DNA of 64,000 bases from Pseudomonadota bacterium (GTDB lineage Bacteria > Pseudomonadota > Alphaproteobacteria > Azospirillales > Azospirillaceae), in the NCBI GenBank assembly GCA_023423695.1, contig JAFAFA010000061.1, forward strand, positions 1 to 64,000, written 5' to 3'. The notes below the pieces were generated by a model. That model ran no database searches. It was not told the origin of the DNA and worked only from the letters and a program-made list of their open reading frames with translations. Positions 1 to 8,490 of this stretch are shown in pieces. The first letter of the stretch is position 1, and the number at the start of each line of letters is the position of its first letter. Made by a program: the position numbers and the translations under genes.

Positions 1-123
1 GGTGACAACCCCGCACCCGGCGGCCCCCGACTGTGTTCTGGCCGGGCGCCGGACGCAACGCGATGCCGTCCCGGTCCGTTGATGGAGGAGGACCATGCCC
101 AACTCCATCGAGCAGGAGCCGCC

Positions 124-363
124 ATGACCAAACGCTATTTCCCGCCGAGCCACGAGATCAACGAAGGGGCCGACATTCCCGGTGCGTCGGGGAAGGGAGG
201 CATTCCGGGCGCGTCCGCCCGGCGGCCCACGGCGCCACCTGCCGACAACGGATCGAGTAGCGGCGCCGACGCTGGCAACACCGGTGCCGGGCATGCCGGC
301 GGCGATGTCGAAAGCGGCGGCGTCATCCGCACGCCTGACAAGCCGGCGAAGCGGCGCCGGTAA
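124..363 (+). CDS. Small Gly/Ala-rich hypothetical protein
   Basis: A 79-residue reading frame of unknown function, rich in glycine, alanine and proline, with a short internal near-repeat (IPGASGKGGIPGAS) and a very basic end (KPAKRRR). The ATG is preceded by AGGAG at a workable distance. The frame stays open to the left edge of the window, so a longer upstream start cannot be excluded. A second ATG at 95, behind a strong GGAGGAGG, opens a 10-codon frame whose TGA overlaps the chosen start as ATGA. That could be a coupled leader or chance. No domain or signal peptide is visible. It ends five bases before the convergent ATPase gene. Low confidence that it is expressed. Confidence 0.35.
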   Translation: MTKRYFPPSHEINEGADIPGASGKGGIPGASARRPTAPPADNGSSSGADAGNTGAGHAGGDVESGGVIRTPDKPAKRRR

Positions 364-367
364 TCGG

Positions 368-1135
368 TCAGACCCCTTCGCCCTGCTGCCCCTGCTGGGT
401 CAGGGTGGCGATGAAGCGCTGGGTGCGCTCGCGCTTCGGGTGGGTGAACAGCTCGCGCGAAGGGCCGGTCTCCACCACCTCGCCGCCGTCGAGGAACACC
501 ACCTCATGGGCGATGCGCGAGGCGAGGCGCAGGTCGTGGGTCGCCATCACCATGGTGGTGCCTTCCGCCGCCAGCGTGCCCAGCACCTCCACCACCTCGC
601 CCGACAGTTCGGGGTCGAGGGCGGAGGTCGGCTCGTCGCACAGCAGCACGCGGGGCGACGGCGCCAGTGCACGGGCGATGGCAACACGCTGCTGCTGGCC
701 GCCCGACAGGGTCGCCGGCCACGCATCGGCCTTGTGGGCCATGCCGACCTTGTGCAGCAGGGCCATGGCGCGCTCCCGCGCCTTCTCCGCCGGCCATTTC
801 TGCACGGTCACCAGCCCTTCCATCACATTCTCCACCGCCGTGCGGTGAGGGAAGAGCTGAAAGTTCTGGAACACCATGCCGGTCTGGCCGCGCAGGCGTT
901 GGATGTCCTTCCAGGCGGGCTTGCCGCCGGGCTGGAAGGCCAGCTCCTCCTCGCCGATGCGCACGCTGCCGGAAGTCGGGATTTCCAGCAGGTTGATGCA
1001 GCGCAGAAGCGTGCTCTTGCCGCCGCCGGACGGGCCGATCAAGGCGGTGACGCGCCCTTCCGCCACCGTCACGGACACGCCCTTCAGCACGGTCAGTTCG
1101 CCGAAGCACTTTTCGATGTTCGACAGCCGGATCAC
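368..1135 (-). CDS. Polar amino-acid/cystine ABC transporter ATP-binding protein
   Basis: ATP-hydrolysing subunit, 255 residues, of a PAAT-family amino-acid importer acting on the inner face of the membrane. Walker A is GPSGGGKST, the Q-loop region is MVFQNFQLFPHRTAVENV, the signature is LSGGQQQR, Walker B is VLLCDEPTSALDPE and the H-loop is MATHDL. It follows the permease gene with a GTGA overlap: the GTG start shares bases with the permease TGA, which fixes the start even though the frame runs on upstream. The length is normal for the GlnQ/TcyN group. The neighbouring binding protein suggests cystine or another polar amino acid, but the substrate cannot be read from the ATPase itself. Confidence 0.93.
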   Translation of the reverse strand: MIRLSNIEKCFGELTVLKGVSVTVAEGRVTALIGPSGGGKSTLLRCINLLEIPTSGSVRIGEEELAFQPGGKPAWKDIQRLRGQTGMVFQNFQLFPHRTAVENVMEGLVTVQKWPAEKARERAMALLHKVGMAHKADAWPATLSGGQQQRVAIARALAPSPRVLLCDEPTSALDPELSGEVVEVLGTLAAEGTTMVMATHDLRLASRIAHEVVFLDGGEVVETGPSRELFTHPKRERTQRFIATLTQQGQQGEGV

Positions 1136-1812
1136 GACTTCGCCTCCAGAAAACCGCCATACTGCCCGAACCGGCGTTCCAGCCGGACCTGCAGCGCCGA
1201 CAGTATGGAACTCAGCGCCAGATAGATGAGCGCCGCCTCCACATACAGGATCAGCGGCTCGTAGCTGGTGGCGACGATGCGCTGGGCGGCCTGGAACAGC
1301 TCCGGCACCGTGATGGCGGCGGCCAGCGAGGTGTCCTTGACCAGCGAGATGAAGGTGTTGGACAGGGGCGGCACCGCGACGCGAGCGGCCTGCGGCAGGA
1401 TGGTGCGCCGCATCGCCTGCGACCAGCTCATGCCGATGGAATAGGCGGCCTCCCACTGGCCCTTCGGCACCGATCCGATGACGGCGCGGATGATCTCGGA
1501 GGTGTAGGCGCCGACATTCAGCGTGAAGCCGATCAGCGCCGCCGGGAAGGCGTCCAGCACGATGCCGGCGCTGGGCAGGCCGTAGAAGATCAGGAACAGC
1601 TGCACCAGCAGCGGCGTGCCGCGGATGATCCAGACATAGAAGCGGACGATGGCGGCCAGCGGCGCCGGCCCGAACAGCCGGATCACCGCCGCCACCAGCC
1701 CGACCGTCAGGCCCAGCGCGAAGGATGCCAGCGTCAGCGGCACGGTGAAGACCAGTGCCGCCCACAGCAGCGACGGAAGCGAGTCCGCCATCAGGGTAAG
1801 CCAGTGCAGCAA
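1132..1812 (-). CDS. Polar amino-acid ABC transporter permease
   Basis: Inner-membrane permease, about 226 residues, of the HisM/GlnP type. Hydrophobic segments span most of the protein. The EAA-type cytoplasmic loop around SWSQAMRRTILPQAARVAVPP is the coupling helix that docks on the ATPase. The longest start is TTG at 1812, behind an AGAGG. An ATG at 1791 is the alternative, and neither has an ideal ribosome site. The stop overlaps the ATPase start, so the two are translationally coupled. A stem-loop separates it from the upstream binding-protein gene, which would let the binding protein be made in excess. Confidence 0.92.
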   Translation of the reverse strand: MLHWLTLMADSLPSLLWAALVFTVPLTLASFALGLTVGLVAAVIRLFGPAPLAAIVRFYVWIIRGTPLLVQLFLIFYGLPSAGIVLDAFPAALIGFTLNVGAYTSEIIRAVIGSVPKGQWEAAYSIGMSWSQAMRRTILPQAARVAVPPLSNTFISLVKDTSLAAAITVPELFQAAQRIVATSYEPLILYVEAALIYLALSSILSALQVRLERRFGQYGGFLEAKS

Positions 1813-1845
1813 GGGGGAAGGTGCCTCTCGTGGTGAAGGAACGAC

Positions 1846-1878
1846 AATGCCCCCGGCCCGGACGGGGCAGGGGGCATT
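1846..1878 (-). terminator. Intercistronic stem-loop
   Basis: Perfect 9-bp inverted repeat (AATGCCCCC and GGGGGCATT) with a 15-base loop, lying between the binding-protein stop and the permease start. There is no clear T-run, so it is more likely a partial attenuator or mRNA-stabilising hairpin that raises binding-protein output than a full terminator. Confidence 0.5.
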
Positions 1879-1906
1879 GGGGACGGTCTGCCGCTCGATC
1901 CGGCGG

Positions 1907-2680
1907 TTACTTGGAAACGTCGGCGCCGAAATACTTCTGCGAGATAGTGGTGTAGGTGCCGTCGGCCTTCATGGCGGCAAGCGCCTCGTTGATGGCGGCG
2001 ACCAGCTTGGCCTCGCCCTTGCGGACGATGATGCCCGACTGTTCGGCATTGTCCTGGGTCGCGGCGATCTTCACGTTCGCGTTGGGCTTCTGCTTCTTGA
2101 AGTCGAGGAAGGACAGGCTGTCGTTGACCGTCGCGTCGGCCCGGCCGTTCAGGACGAGCTGGATCGACTGGTCGAAGCCGTCGGTGCCGACCAACTGCGC
2201 GCCCGACGCCTCGGCCAGCTTGCCGAAGTTGCTGGTCAGCGACTGCGCCGACTTCTTGCCCTTCAGGTCGTTGAAGCTCTTGATGGCGTCGTTGTCGCCG
2301 CGCACGATCAGCACGGCGCGGCTGGTGATGTAGGGGTCGGAGAAGTCGTACTTGGCCTTGCGCGCCTCGGTGATGCCGACCTGATTGATCACGGCGTCGT
2401 AGCGGCGGGCGTCGAGGCCGGCGATCAGGCCGTCCCACTTGCCTTCCAGGAATTCCGCCTTCACGCCGATGCGCTTGGCGACCTCGCGCCCGATCTCGAC
2501 GTCGAAGCCGACCAGCGCGCCGGAGGCGTCGTGGTAGGTGAAGGGGGCATAGGTGCCCTCGGTGCCGATCTTCATCACGCCATCCGCCTTGATGCGGTCG
2601 AGGTCGCTCTGGGCCTGGGCGGCGGAGACGGCGGCGACCTGCAGAAGGCCGGCGACGAGAAGCGATTTCAGCCAATTCAT
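1907..2680 (-). CDS. Periplasmic amino-acid (cystine-type) binding protein
   Basis: Solute-binding protein, 257 residues, of the SBP_bac_3 family that delivers a polar amino acid to the permease encoded next. It starts at the ATG giving MNWLKSLLVAG, which opens a Sec signal peptide cleaved near AAQA. A frame 16 codons longer exists but would bury the signal. Family features include GTEGTYAPFTYHD at the start of lobe 1, GFDVEIGREVAKRIG and the WDGLIAGLDARRYD motif. The closest family resemblance is to TcyJ/FliY cystine-binding proteins, though substrate prediction from the fold is weak. It is the first gene of its operon. Confidence 0.92.
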   Translation of the reverse strand: MNWLKSLLVAGLLQVAAVSAAQAQSDLDRIKADGVMKIGTEGTYAPFTYHDASGALVGFDVEIGREVAKRIGVKAEFLEGKWDGLIAGLDARRYDAVINQVGITEARKAKYDFSDPYITSRAVLIVRGDNDAIKSFNDLKGKKSAQSLTSNFGKLAEASGAQLVGTDGFDQSIQLVLNGRADATVNDSLSFLDFKKQKPNANVKIAATQDNAEQSGIIVRKGEAKLVAAINEALAAMKADGTYTTISQKYFGADVSK

Positions 2681-3004
2681 CGGTTGGTGCCCGGTGTTTA
2701 GGGATTGGATCTTGGGTTGGTCCGCCACCTTGGGCGCATTTTGCGCTGGACGGTTACCGTCACGCTACAGGAAAGAATATTCGCTAACAAGGGAATCCAA
2801 TACCTATTTAGCACATATCAACTGTGCTTTGTGCGTACCGCAAATGGATCGGCTTGGGAAATCGCCTCCTGTCGCCATCGCCCGGCCGGCGGCAGGGCGG
2901 AACAGGATGGTTGGTCCAAGCGGGGCTACACCTTGGTTCAGTGCGCCTTGTCACCGATCATCGCGTAGGGTCGCTCCGAAGGAACCTTCCATGGAGCGTC
3001 CCGG
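2681..3004 (+). promoter_or_regulatory. Divergent promoter region between the importer and efflux genes
   Basis: A 324-base stretch with no convincing gene. Its middle, roughly 2760-2840, is much richer in A/T than the surroundings and must carry the promoters of both divergent operons. A 13-base palindrome (GCGCA-TTT-TGCGC, 2734-2746) lies about 55 bases upstream of the binding-protein ATG and could be an operator. The right end holds the GGAGC ribosome site of the membrane-fusion gene. Confidence 0.5.
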
Positions 3005-4150
3005 ATGACCGATGCCGCCACGCCGACCCGGGGATCGGACCAGCAGCCGTCCCCACCCCCACCGCCCCCGGCGGCCCCGCCGCCGGTGGCCTGGAGCCCG
3101 TGGGTGGTGCGGCTGGCGGTGCTGGGGCTGGCGGTCCTGCTGGTGGCGGTCTTCGCCACCCGATGGGACAGCTGGATCGGATCGTCGGCGCGCCAGACCA
3201 CCAACGACGCCTACATCCAGTCCGACATCACCCCGCTGTCGGCCCAGGTGTCGGGCATCGTCCGCGACATGCCGGTGGGCGATTTCCAGCGGGTGCGGGC
3301 CGGCGACCCGGTTGCGTTCATCGCCGACGACGACTACCGCGCGCGGGTGGAGCAGGCGGAGGCGGCGCTGGCGGCGGCCGACGCGGCCATCGCCCAGTTC
3401 GACATCCAGAAACGCACCCAGCGCGCCCTGGTCGATCAGGCCGAGGCCAACGTCCATGGGCTGGAGGCCGAGGCCTGGCGGGCGCGGCTGGAGGAGTCGC
3501 GCCAACATTCCCTGACGGAACAGGGGGTGGCCGGTACGCTGCAGGCGTTGCAGCAGGCCCAGGCGACCTCCCGCCGGGCCCAGGCGGCGCTGGAGGCGGG
3601 CCAAGCGCTGGTCGACCAGCATAAGGCAACGCTCGACGGCATCGACGTTCAGGTCCGTCAGGCCCAGGCCACCCGGCTGCAGCGGCAGGCGGACCTCGAT
3701 CTCGCCCGCATCACGCTGGACCGCACGACGATCCGCGCGCCGGCCGACGGCATGGTCGGCCAGCGGCAGGCGCGTCCAGGCCAGTATGTCGGGCAGGGCA
3801 GCCAGATCATCACCCTGGTGCCGCTGCCCTCGGTGTGGGTGATCGCCAATTACAAGGAAACCCAGATGACCCGCATCCGGTCCGGCCAGCCGGCGACGCT
3901 GCGGGTCGACAGCTTTCCCGATACGCCGCTGACCGGACGGGTGGCCGGCGAGTCCCCGGCCAGCGGCAGCCAGTTCGCCCTGCTGCCGCCCGACAACGCC
4001 ACCGGCAACTTCACCAAGATCGTCCAGCGCATCCCGGTGAAGATTGTCCTGGACGACCCCAACCCGCTGCGCGACCGGCTGCGGCCCGGCATGTCGGTTG
4101 TGGTGACCGTCGACACGGCCGGGGACACCGCAGGGGATCCGGCGAAGTGA
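3005..4150 (+). CDS. EmrA-type membrane-fusion protein (HlyD family)
   Basis: Periplasmic adaptor, 381 residues, linking an inner-membrane MFS pump to an outer-membrane channel. The N-terminus is a proline-rich cytoplasmic tail (run of prolines near 17-27), followed by one transmembrane segment (about 33-52) and NDAYIQSDITPLSAQVSGIV, the typical first half of the barrel-sandwich domain. A long alpha-helical hairpin rich in Ala, Gln and Glu spans roughly 115-240. The second lipoyl half (RTTIRAPADGMVGQRQARPG) and a beta-barrel domain follow. No outer-membrane partner is encoded here. It overlaps the pump gene by GTGA. The exported compound is unknown. Confidence 0.92.
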   Translation: MTDAATPTRGSDQQPSPPPPPPAAPPPVAWSPWVVRLAVLGLAVLLVAVFATRWDSWIGSSARQTTNDAYIQSDITPLSAQVSGIVRDMPVGDFQRVRAGDPVAFIADDDYRARVEQAEAALAAADAAIAQFDIQKRTQRALVDQAEANVHGLEAEAWRARLEESRQHSLTEQGVAGTLQALQQAQATSRRAQAALEAGQALVDQHKATLDGIDVQVRQAQATRLQRQADLDLARITLDRTTIRAPADGMVGQRQARPGQYVGQGSQIITLVPLPSVWVIANYKETQMTRIRSGQPATLRVDSFPDTPLTGRVAGESPASGSQFALLPPDNATGNFTKIVQRIPVKIVLDDPNPLRDRLRPGMSVVVTVDTAGDTAGDPAK

Positions 4151-5742
4151 GCGCCGACCTCGCCGGAGCACGGCCGCCGGGCCGCTTTCCGCAGCCGCGC
4201 CTGCAGCGGGAGGTGGCGCCGGCCATCACCCACCATCCCGTCATCGGGCTGCTCGGCGTGCTGCTGGGCGCGCTGATCTCCACCCTGACCGCGCGCATCA
4301 CCGCCTTCGGGTTGGCCGACATCCGCGGCGCCATCGGTGCAGGCTTCGACGAGGGTTCGTGGATCCCAACCGCCTATACGGTGGCGCAGATGCTGGTGGC
4401 GCCGGCCGCCGCGTTCCTGGGGGTGGTGTTCGGGCCGCGCCGGGTTCTGCTGGTCTCCTCCGTCACCTACGGGCTGGCGACGCTGGCCCTGCCGCTGACC
4501 GGCACGCTGACCGGGGTGCTGACCTTCCAGGTGCTGGCCGGCCTGTCGTCGGGGACCTTCATCCCGCTGACCATCGGCTTCATCGTCCGCAACCTGCCGC
4601 CGCGCTATCTGGTCTACGGCATCGCCGTCTACGCGATGAATGTCGAGCTGTCGCTGAACTTCTCCGCCTCCATCGAAGGCTGGGTGATCGAGAACCTGGA
4701 CTGGCGCTGGCTGTTCTGGGACACGGCGCTGCTGGCGCCGCTGATGGCGCTCTGCGTCCATTTCGGCATGCCGGCCGAACCGGTGCGCCGCGACCTGCTG
4801 AAGGGCGCGGACTGGTGGGGCATCGTCTATGCCAGCCTCGGCTTCGCCCTGCTCTATGCCGGGCTCGACCAGGGCAACCGGCTGGACTGGTTCAACTCCG
4901 GCCTCGTCACCGGGCTGTTCCTGGGCGGCGGCCTGCTGATCGTCGCCTTCGTCGTGCAGGAGCTGACCTGTCCCAAGCCTTGGATCACCTTCAGCGTGCT
5001 GTTCCGCGGCAATATCCCGCTCTTGTGCCTGCTGCTGGTGCTGCTGCGGCTGGTGATGCTTTCGACCGCCTTCCTCGTCCCGCAATTTCTGATCACGGTG
5101 AGCAATTATCGGGCGCTGGAGGTGGGGGACACGCTGCTGCTGATCGCGTTGCCGCAGTTCCTGCTGGCGCCGCTGGTCGGCACGTTGTTGCGCCATGCCG
5201 ATCCGCGCGTGCTGATGGCGGCCGGCTTCGCCGCGGTGGGCATGGCCTGCTGGCTGGCGTCGCACCTGACGGCCGACTGGATCGGCGCCAATTTCCTGCC
5301 GTCGCAGATGCTGCAGGCCTTCGGCCAATCCTTCGCCATGACCTCGCTGATCTATTTCAACATCAGGAACCTGTCGCAGGCCCATATCCTGGCGCTGGGC
5401 GCGCTGCTGCAGACCTCGCGCCTGCTGGGCGGCGAACTGGGGGCCGCCTTCATGCAGACCTTCGTCCGCGTGCGCGAGCAGTTCCACAGCTTCCGCCTCG
5501 TCTCCGACGTGGTGGCGGGAGATCCCGACACCGTGCGCCGGGTGGCGGGCACCGCCGCCGGCATCGCCGCCCGCTCCGCCGGCAGCGAGGAGGCGACGCT
5601 GCGCGCGCTCGCGCTGCTATCGTCGGCGGTGCGCAAGCAGGCCTATGTGCTGGCCTACATCGACGGCTTCATCGTCATCGGCTGGTTCATCGTCGGCGGG
5701 CTGCTGCTGATCGCCCTGCTGCGCCCGACACCGAAACAGTAG
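4147..5742 (+). CDS. EmrB/QacA-type MFS efflux pump (DHA2 family)
   Basis: Proton-driven exporter of about 531 residues, the length of 14-helix DHA2 pumps. The GTG start overlaps the stop of the adaptor gene, so the two are translated together. Motifs seen include SWIPTAYTVAQMLVAPAAAF in the first helices, RRVLLVSS after helix 2, and many hydrophobic segments to the C-terminus. The long loop near residues 440-490 is typical of EmrB. No regulator of MarR or TetR type is adjacent, so the inducer is not evident. A bidirectional hairpin follows the stop. Confidence 0.92.
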   Translation: MSADLAGARPPGRFPQPRLQREVAPAITHHPVIGLLGVLLGALISTLTARITAFGLADIRGAIGAGFDEGSWIPTAYTVAQMLVAPAAAFLGVVFGPRRVLLVSSVTYGLATLALPLTGTLTGVLTFQVLAGLSSGTFIPLTIGFIVRNLPPRYLVYGIAVYAMNVELSLNFSASIEGWVIENLDWRWLFWDTALLAPLMALCVHFGMPAEPVRRDLLKGADWWGIVYASLGFALLYAGLDQGNRLDWFNSGLVTGLFLGGGLLIVAFVVQELTCPKPWITFSVLFRGNIPLLCLLLVLLRLVMLSTAFLVPQFLITVSNYRALEVGDTLLLIALPQFLLAPLVGTLLRHADPRVLMAAGFAAVGMACWLASHLTADWIGANFLPSQMLQAFGQSFAMTSLIYFNIRNLSQAHILALGALLQTSRLLGGELGAAFMQTFVRVREQFHSFRLVSDVVAGDPDTVRRVAGTAAGIAARSAGSEEATLRALALLSSAVRKQAYVLAYIDGFIVIGWFIVGGLLLIALLRPTPKQ

Positions 5743-5755
5743 GCCCAAAAGCAGC

Positions 5756-5784
5756 GACGCCCCGCGCGTCGGGCACGGGGCGTC
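5756..5784. terminator. Bidirectional hairpin between convergent genes
   Basis: Perfect 8-bp stem (GACGCCCC and GGGGCGTC) with a 13-base loop between the convergent ends of the pump and RidA genes. It lacks a T-run on either side, so termination may be weak or Rho-assisted. Confidence 0.5.
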
Positions 5785-5804
5785 ACATCGGAACGATCGG
5801 CAGA

Positions 5805-6152
5805 TCAGACGGCGGCGGTGACCACCACCTCGATCTTGATCTCCGGCGCGCCCAGGTCGGCGACGCCGATGGTGGCGCGGGCCGGCAGGTCGTTGCCGTC
5901 GAGCCAGGCGAGCCACGCCTCGTTCATCTCGTTCTTCAGGCTCATGTCGGTGATGAACAGCTGGGCGGACAGCAGCTTGGTCTTGTCGCTGCCGGCCATC
6001 GCCAGCACCTGGTCGAGCTTGCCGCAGATCTGCGTGACCTGGCCGCCCATGCCGACGCTGACGTCGTCGGCGATGATGCCGCCGAGATAGGCCGTGCCGT
6101 TGTTGACGACGACGCGGTGCATGATCTTGGTCTTCTCGATGCGCTTGATCAC
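5805..6152 (-). CDS. RidA-family imine/enamine deaminase
   Basis: A 115-residue YjgF/YER057c/UK114 protein. RidA proteins hydrolyse reactive 2-imino acids to 2-oxo acids and ammonia. The key arginine that binds the carboxylate is present (Arg92 in PARATIGVADL), and so is the C-terminal glutamate (Glu108 in IKIEVVV), so it should be active. The start is GTG at 6152 behind GGAG; an internal ATG ten codons later is less likely because it would cut into the first strand. It lies in an operon with amine-oxidising flavoproteins, whose imine products are its expected substrates. A second RidA paralogue is two genes upstream. Confidence 0.9.
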   Translation of the reverse strand: MIKRIEKTKIMHRVVVNNGTAYLGGIIADDVSVGMGGQVTQICGKLDQVLAMAGSDKTKLLSAQLFITDMSLKNEMNEAWLAWLDGNDLPARATIGVADLGAPEIKIEVVVTAAV

Positions 6153-6183
6153 TGGGAACTGCTCCTTGGCTTTTTGAAAGAAC

Positions 6184-6948
6184 TCAGGGGGTGATGGAGA
6201 AATCGACGTAGCGGGCGGCGATGCGGGACAGCGTGCCGTCCTGCACGACCGCGCGGATCGCCTCGTCGAAGGATTGCTTCAGCGCGGCGTCCTCCTTGCG
6301 CAGGCCGACGCCGATGCCGGGGCCGAACACCTCGGCGTCGATCACCGGCTGGCCGACCAGCTTGACCGACTTGCCGCCGTCGCCCTTCACCCAGTCCGAC
6401 GCGGTGGCGCCGGTGGTGATGGCGGCGTCGATCCGCCCGGCCTTCAGGTCGGCCAGCAGGTTGGAGGCGGTGTCGTAGGTCTTCAGCGTCGCCTCGCTGC
6501 CGAGATGCTTCTCAACATAGCGGGAATGGGTGGTGGACACCTGGGCGCCGATGGTCTTGCCGCGCAGGCTGGCCGGCGAGCCGTCGATGGCGGACTTGGC
6601 CGGCGCCACGAAATAGGCCGGCACCACCATATAGGGGGTGGAGAAGCCGATGGCCTTGGCCCGTTCCGGCGTGATGTTCATCGTCGCCATGATGGCGTCG
6701 TACTTCTTCGCCAGCAGACCCGGAATGATGCCGTCCCATTCCTGCGCCACGACGGTGCAGGGGCGCTTCATCCGCTCGCACAGCGCGTTGGCGAGATCGA
6801 CCTCCAGCCCGGCCACCTTGCCGTCGGGCTGGGTGAAGTTGAAGGGCGGGTAGGCGCCCTCGGTCGCGATGCGGATCTCCTGCGCCGCGGCGACGCTGCC
6901 GGACGCAAGCAGAAGGAGGGCGGCGACGCCGGTGACGAGGCGCTTCAT
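6184..6948 (-). CDS. Periplasmic amino-acid/opine binding protein
   Basis: SBP_bac_3 family protein, 254 residues, with a Sec signal (MKRLVTGVAALLLLASGSVA, cleaved near AAAQ). Lobe motifs are EIRIATEGAYPPFNF, GLEVDLANALCERM and EWDGIIPGLLAKKYD. It resembles HisJ/OccT/NocT proteins, which bind basic amino acids and opines. No permease or ATPase is encoded in this operon, so it must either share a transporter encoded elsewhere or serve the Pot-type permeases downstream of the LysR gene. Its position between two RidA genes ties it to the amine-oxidation operon. Confidence 0.9.
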   Translation of the reverse strand: MKRLVTGVAALLLLASGSVAAAQEIRIATEGAYPPFNFTQPDGKVAGLEVDLANALCERMKRPCTVVAQEWDGIIPGLLAKKYDAIMATMNITPERAKAIGFSTPYMVVPAYFVAPAKSAIDGSPASLRGKTIGAQVSTTHSRYVEKHLGSEATLKTYDTASNLLADLKAGRIDAAITTGATASDWVKGDGGKSVKLVGQPVIDAEVFGPGIGVGLRKEDAALKQSFDEAIRAVVQDGTLSRIAARYVDFSITP

Positions 6949-6979
6949 GGCAGGCTCCAGAATGGCAGGAGGGATGGGA

Positions 6980-7327
6980 TCAGCGCGCCGCGACGACGAC
7001 GATCTCGACCAGGATCGACGGGTCGGCCAGCTTGGCCTCCACCGTCGCGCGGGCCGGCGGGTTGGCCTTGTCGACCCAGGCGTCCCAGGCGGCGTTCATC
7101 TCGGGGAAGGTGGCGATGTCAGCCAGATAGACGGTGGCGGTCAGGATGCTGCTCTTGCTCGTCCCGGCCTCGGCCAGCAGGGCGTCGATCTGGCGCAGCA
7201 CGTCGCGGGTCTGCGCCTCCACCGTCGTGGAGCCGTCGTCGACGATCTGGCCGGCGAGATAGACGGTGTCCTTGTGGATGACCATGTCGCAGAGCCGCGG
7301 GGTCGGGTGGAAGCGCTGGATCGTCAC
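6980..7327 (-). CDS. Second RidA-family deaminase
   Basis: A 115-residue RidA-family protein, divergent from its neighbour at 5805-6152. The catalytic Arg93 (PARATVEAKL) and Glu108 (LVEIVVV) are kept. The chosen start is GTG 7327 because GGAGC lies eight bases upstream; the frame itself runs on without stop into the flavoprotein gene, so the start rests on that ribosome site. It sits directly downstream of the flavoprotein subunit gene. Two RidA copies in one operon suggest two distinct imines or very high flux. Confidence 0.88.
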   Translation of the reverse strand: MTIQRFHPTPRLCDMVIHKDTVYLAGQIVDDGSTTVEAQTRDVLRQIDALLAEAGTSKSSILTATVYLADIATFPEMNAAWDAWVDKANPPARATVEAKLADPSILVEIVVVAAR

Positions 7328-7347
7328 GGGATGGATGCTCCAATGGT

Positions 7348-8475
7348 TCAGGCGGCGAAGCGGCCGATGCGGAAGGGGGCTATGGGGAGGTCGGTGGCGC
7401 CGTCGGTGATCAGGTCGGCGGTGATCCGCCCGACGATGGGGCCGAGCTGGAATCCGTGCGCCGAGAAGCCGAAGGAATGGTAGAGGTCCGGTTCGGTCCC
7501 GCTGGGGCCGATGACCGGGATGTCGTCCGGCATCCGCGCCTCGATCCCCGCCCAGGAGCGGACGATGGTGGCGCCGCGCATGGACGGGAACAGATCCCAC
7601 ACCGTGCGTGCATTCACCGACACCTGGGAGAAGTCCAGTTCCGTCCGGTTCTCGTCGCGCACCGCCCGGCCCAGCAGCCCGCCGCCGATCAGCACGGTCC
7701 CGTTGGGGAACTGCTTGAAGGACAGCGTGCGGCCGGTGGCGCCGACCACCGGCTTGATGAAGGGCGCCACGCGCGCGGTGATCATCAGCATCGGCGCGAT
7801 GGGCTCCAGCGGCACCGGCTCTCCGACCTGCGCCGCGATGCGGTCGGCCCAGGCCCCGGCGGCGTTCACCACCACCGGCGCCTCGTATCGTCCGCCGTCC
7901 GCCGTCTCGACGCTCCACAGCCCGCCCTTGCGGGCCAGCCGCGTCACGGCGCCGCCCTCCTGGAAGCGGGCGCCGAGCGCGATGGCCTTGCGGCGGAAGG
8001 CGAAGGTGGTGCGGAAGGGGATCGCCGCCCCGTCGCCGCGGGACACCAGGGCACCAATGCAATGATCGGCGATGGCCGGCACCAGCGACCTCAGCTCGTC
8101 CCGGCCGATCATCTCCTCATGGGTGAAGCCCAGCGCGTTCAGCTCGGCGACGCGGGCGTTCAACGTCGCCAGTTCCGCTTCGGTCTCCGCCACCTTGATC
8201 TGGCCGTGGCTTTCGAAGCCGCAATCGTCGTCCACCAGATCCCGGATGCCGTGCCACAGCGCCATGGAGGCGACAGTCAGCGGCACCTCCGCGACATGGC
8301 GGCCGAGTTGGCGCACGCCGCCCGCATTGACGCCGGAGGCGTGGCGGGCAACATGGTCCTTCTCCAGCACCAGCACCCGCACGCCGCGCATCGACAGGTT
8401 CAGCGCGGCGGAGCAGCCGTGCAGGCCGCCGCCGATGACGATCACATCGGGTTGGGATAAGGCGGTCGCGGTCAT
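7348..8475 (-). CDS. FAD-dependent amine dehydrogenase, beta (catalytic) subunit
   Basis: DAO-family flavoprotein of 375 residues. The N-terminal dinucleotide fold has VIVIGGGLHGCSAALNLS, then the acidic end of strand 2 (VLEKD), and a C-terminal GI/EARMPDDIPVIGP segment that closes the FAD site. Together with the next two genes it forms the subunit set seen in HcnABC, octopine/nopaline oxidases and heterotrimeric D-hydroxyproline dehydrogenases, in which this subunit oxidises a secondary or primary amine carbon. The exact substrate (opine, hydroxyproline, glycine-type) cannot be decided here. The downstream RidA genes fit an imino-acid product. Confidence 0.88.
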   Translation of the reverse strand: MTATALSQPDVIVIGGGLHGCSAALNLSMRGVRVLVLEKDHVARHASGVNAGGVRQLGRHVAEVPLTVASMALWHGIRDLVDDDCGFESHGQIKVAETEAELATLNARVAELNALGFTHEEMIGRDELRSLVPAIADHCIGALVSRGDGAAIPFRTTFAFRRKAIALGARFQEGGAVTRLARKGGLWSVETADGGRYEAPVVVNAAGAWADRIAAQVGEPVPLEPIAPMLMITARVAPFIKPVVGATGRTLSFKQFPNGTVLIGGGLLGRAVRDENRTELDFSQVSVNARTVWDLFPSMRGATIVRSWAGIEARMPDDIPVIGPSGTEPDLYHSFGFSAHGFQLGPIVGRITADLITDGATDLPIAPFRIGRFAA

Positions 8476-8490
8476 CGGGCGCCTCCCGTG

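Noticed and set aside
4359..6194. Long plus-strand open frame of 611 codons overlapping the MFS gene
   Set aside because: It is a frame-shifted shadow of the pump gene, with a repetitive Arg/Gly/Ala composition and no domains.
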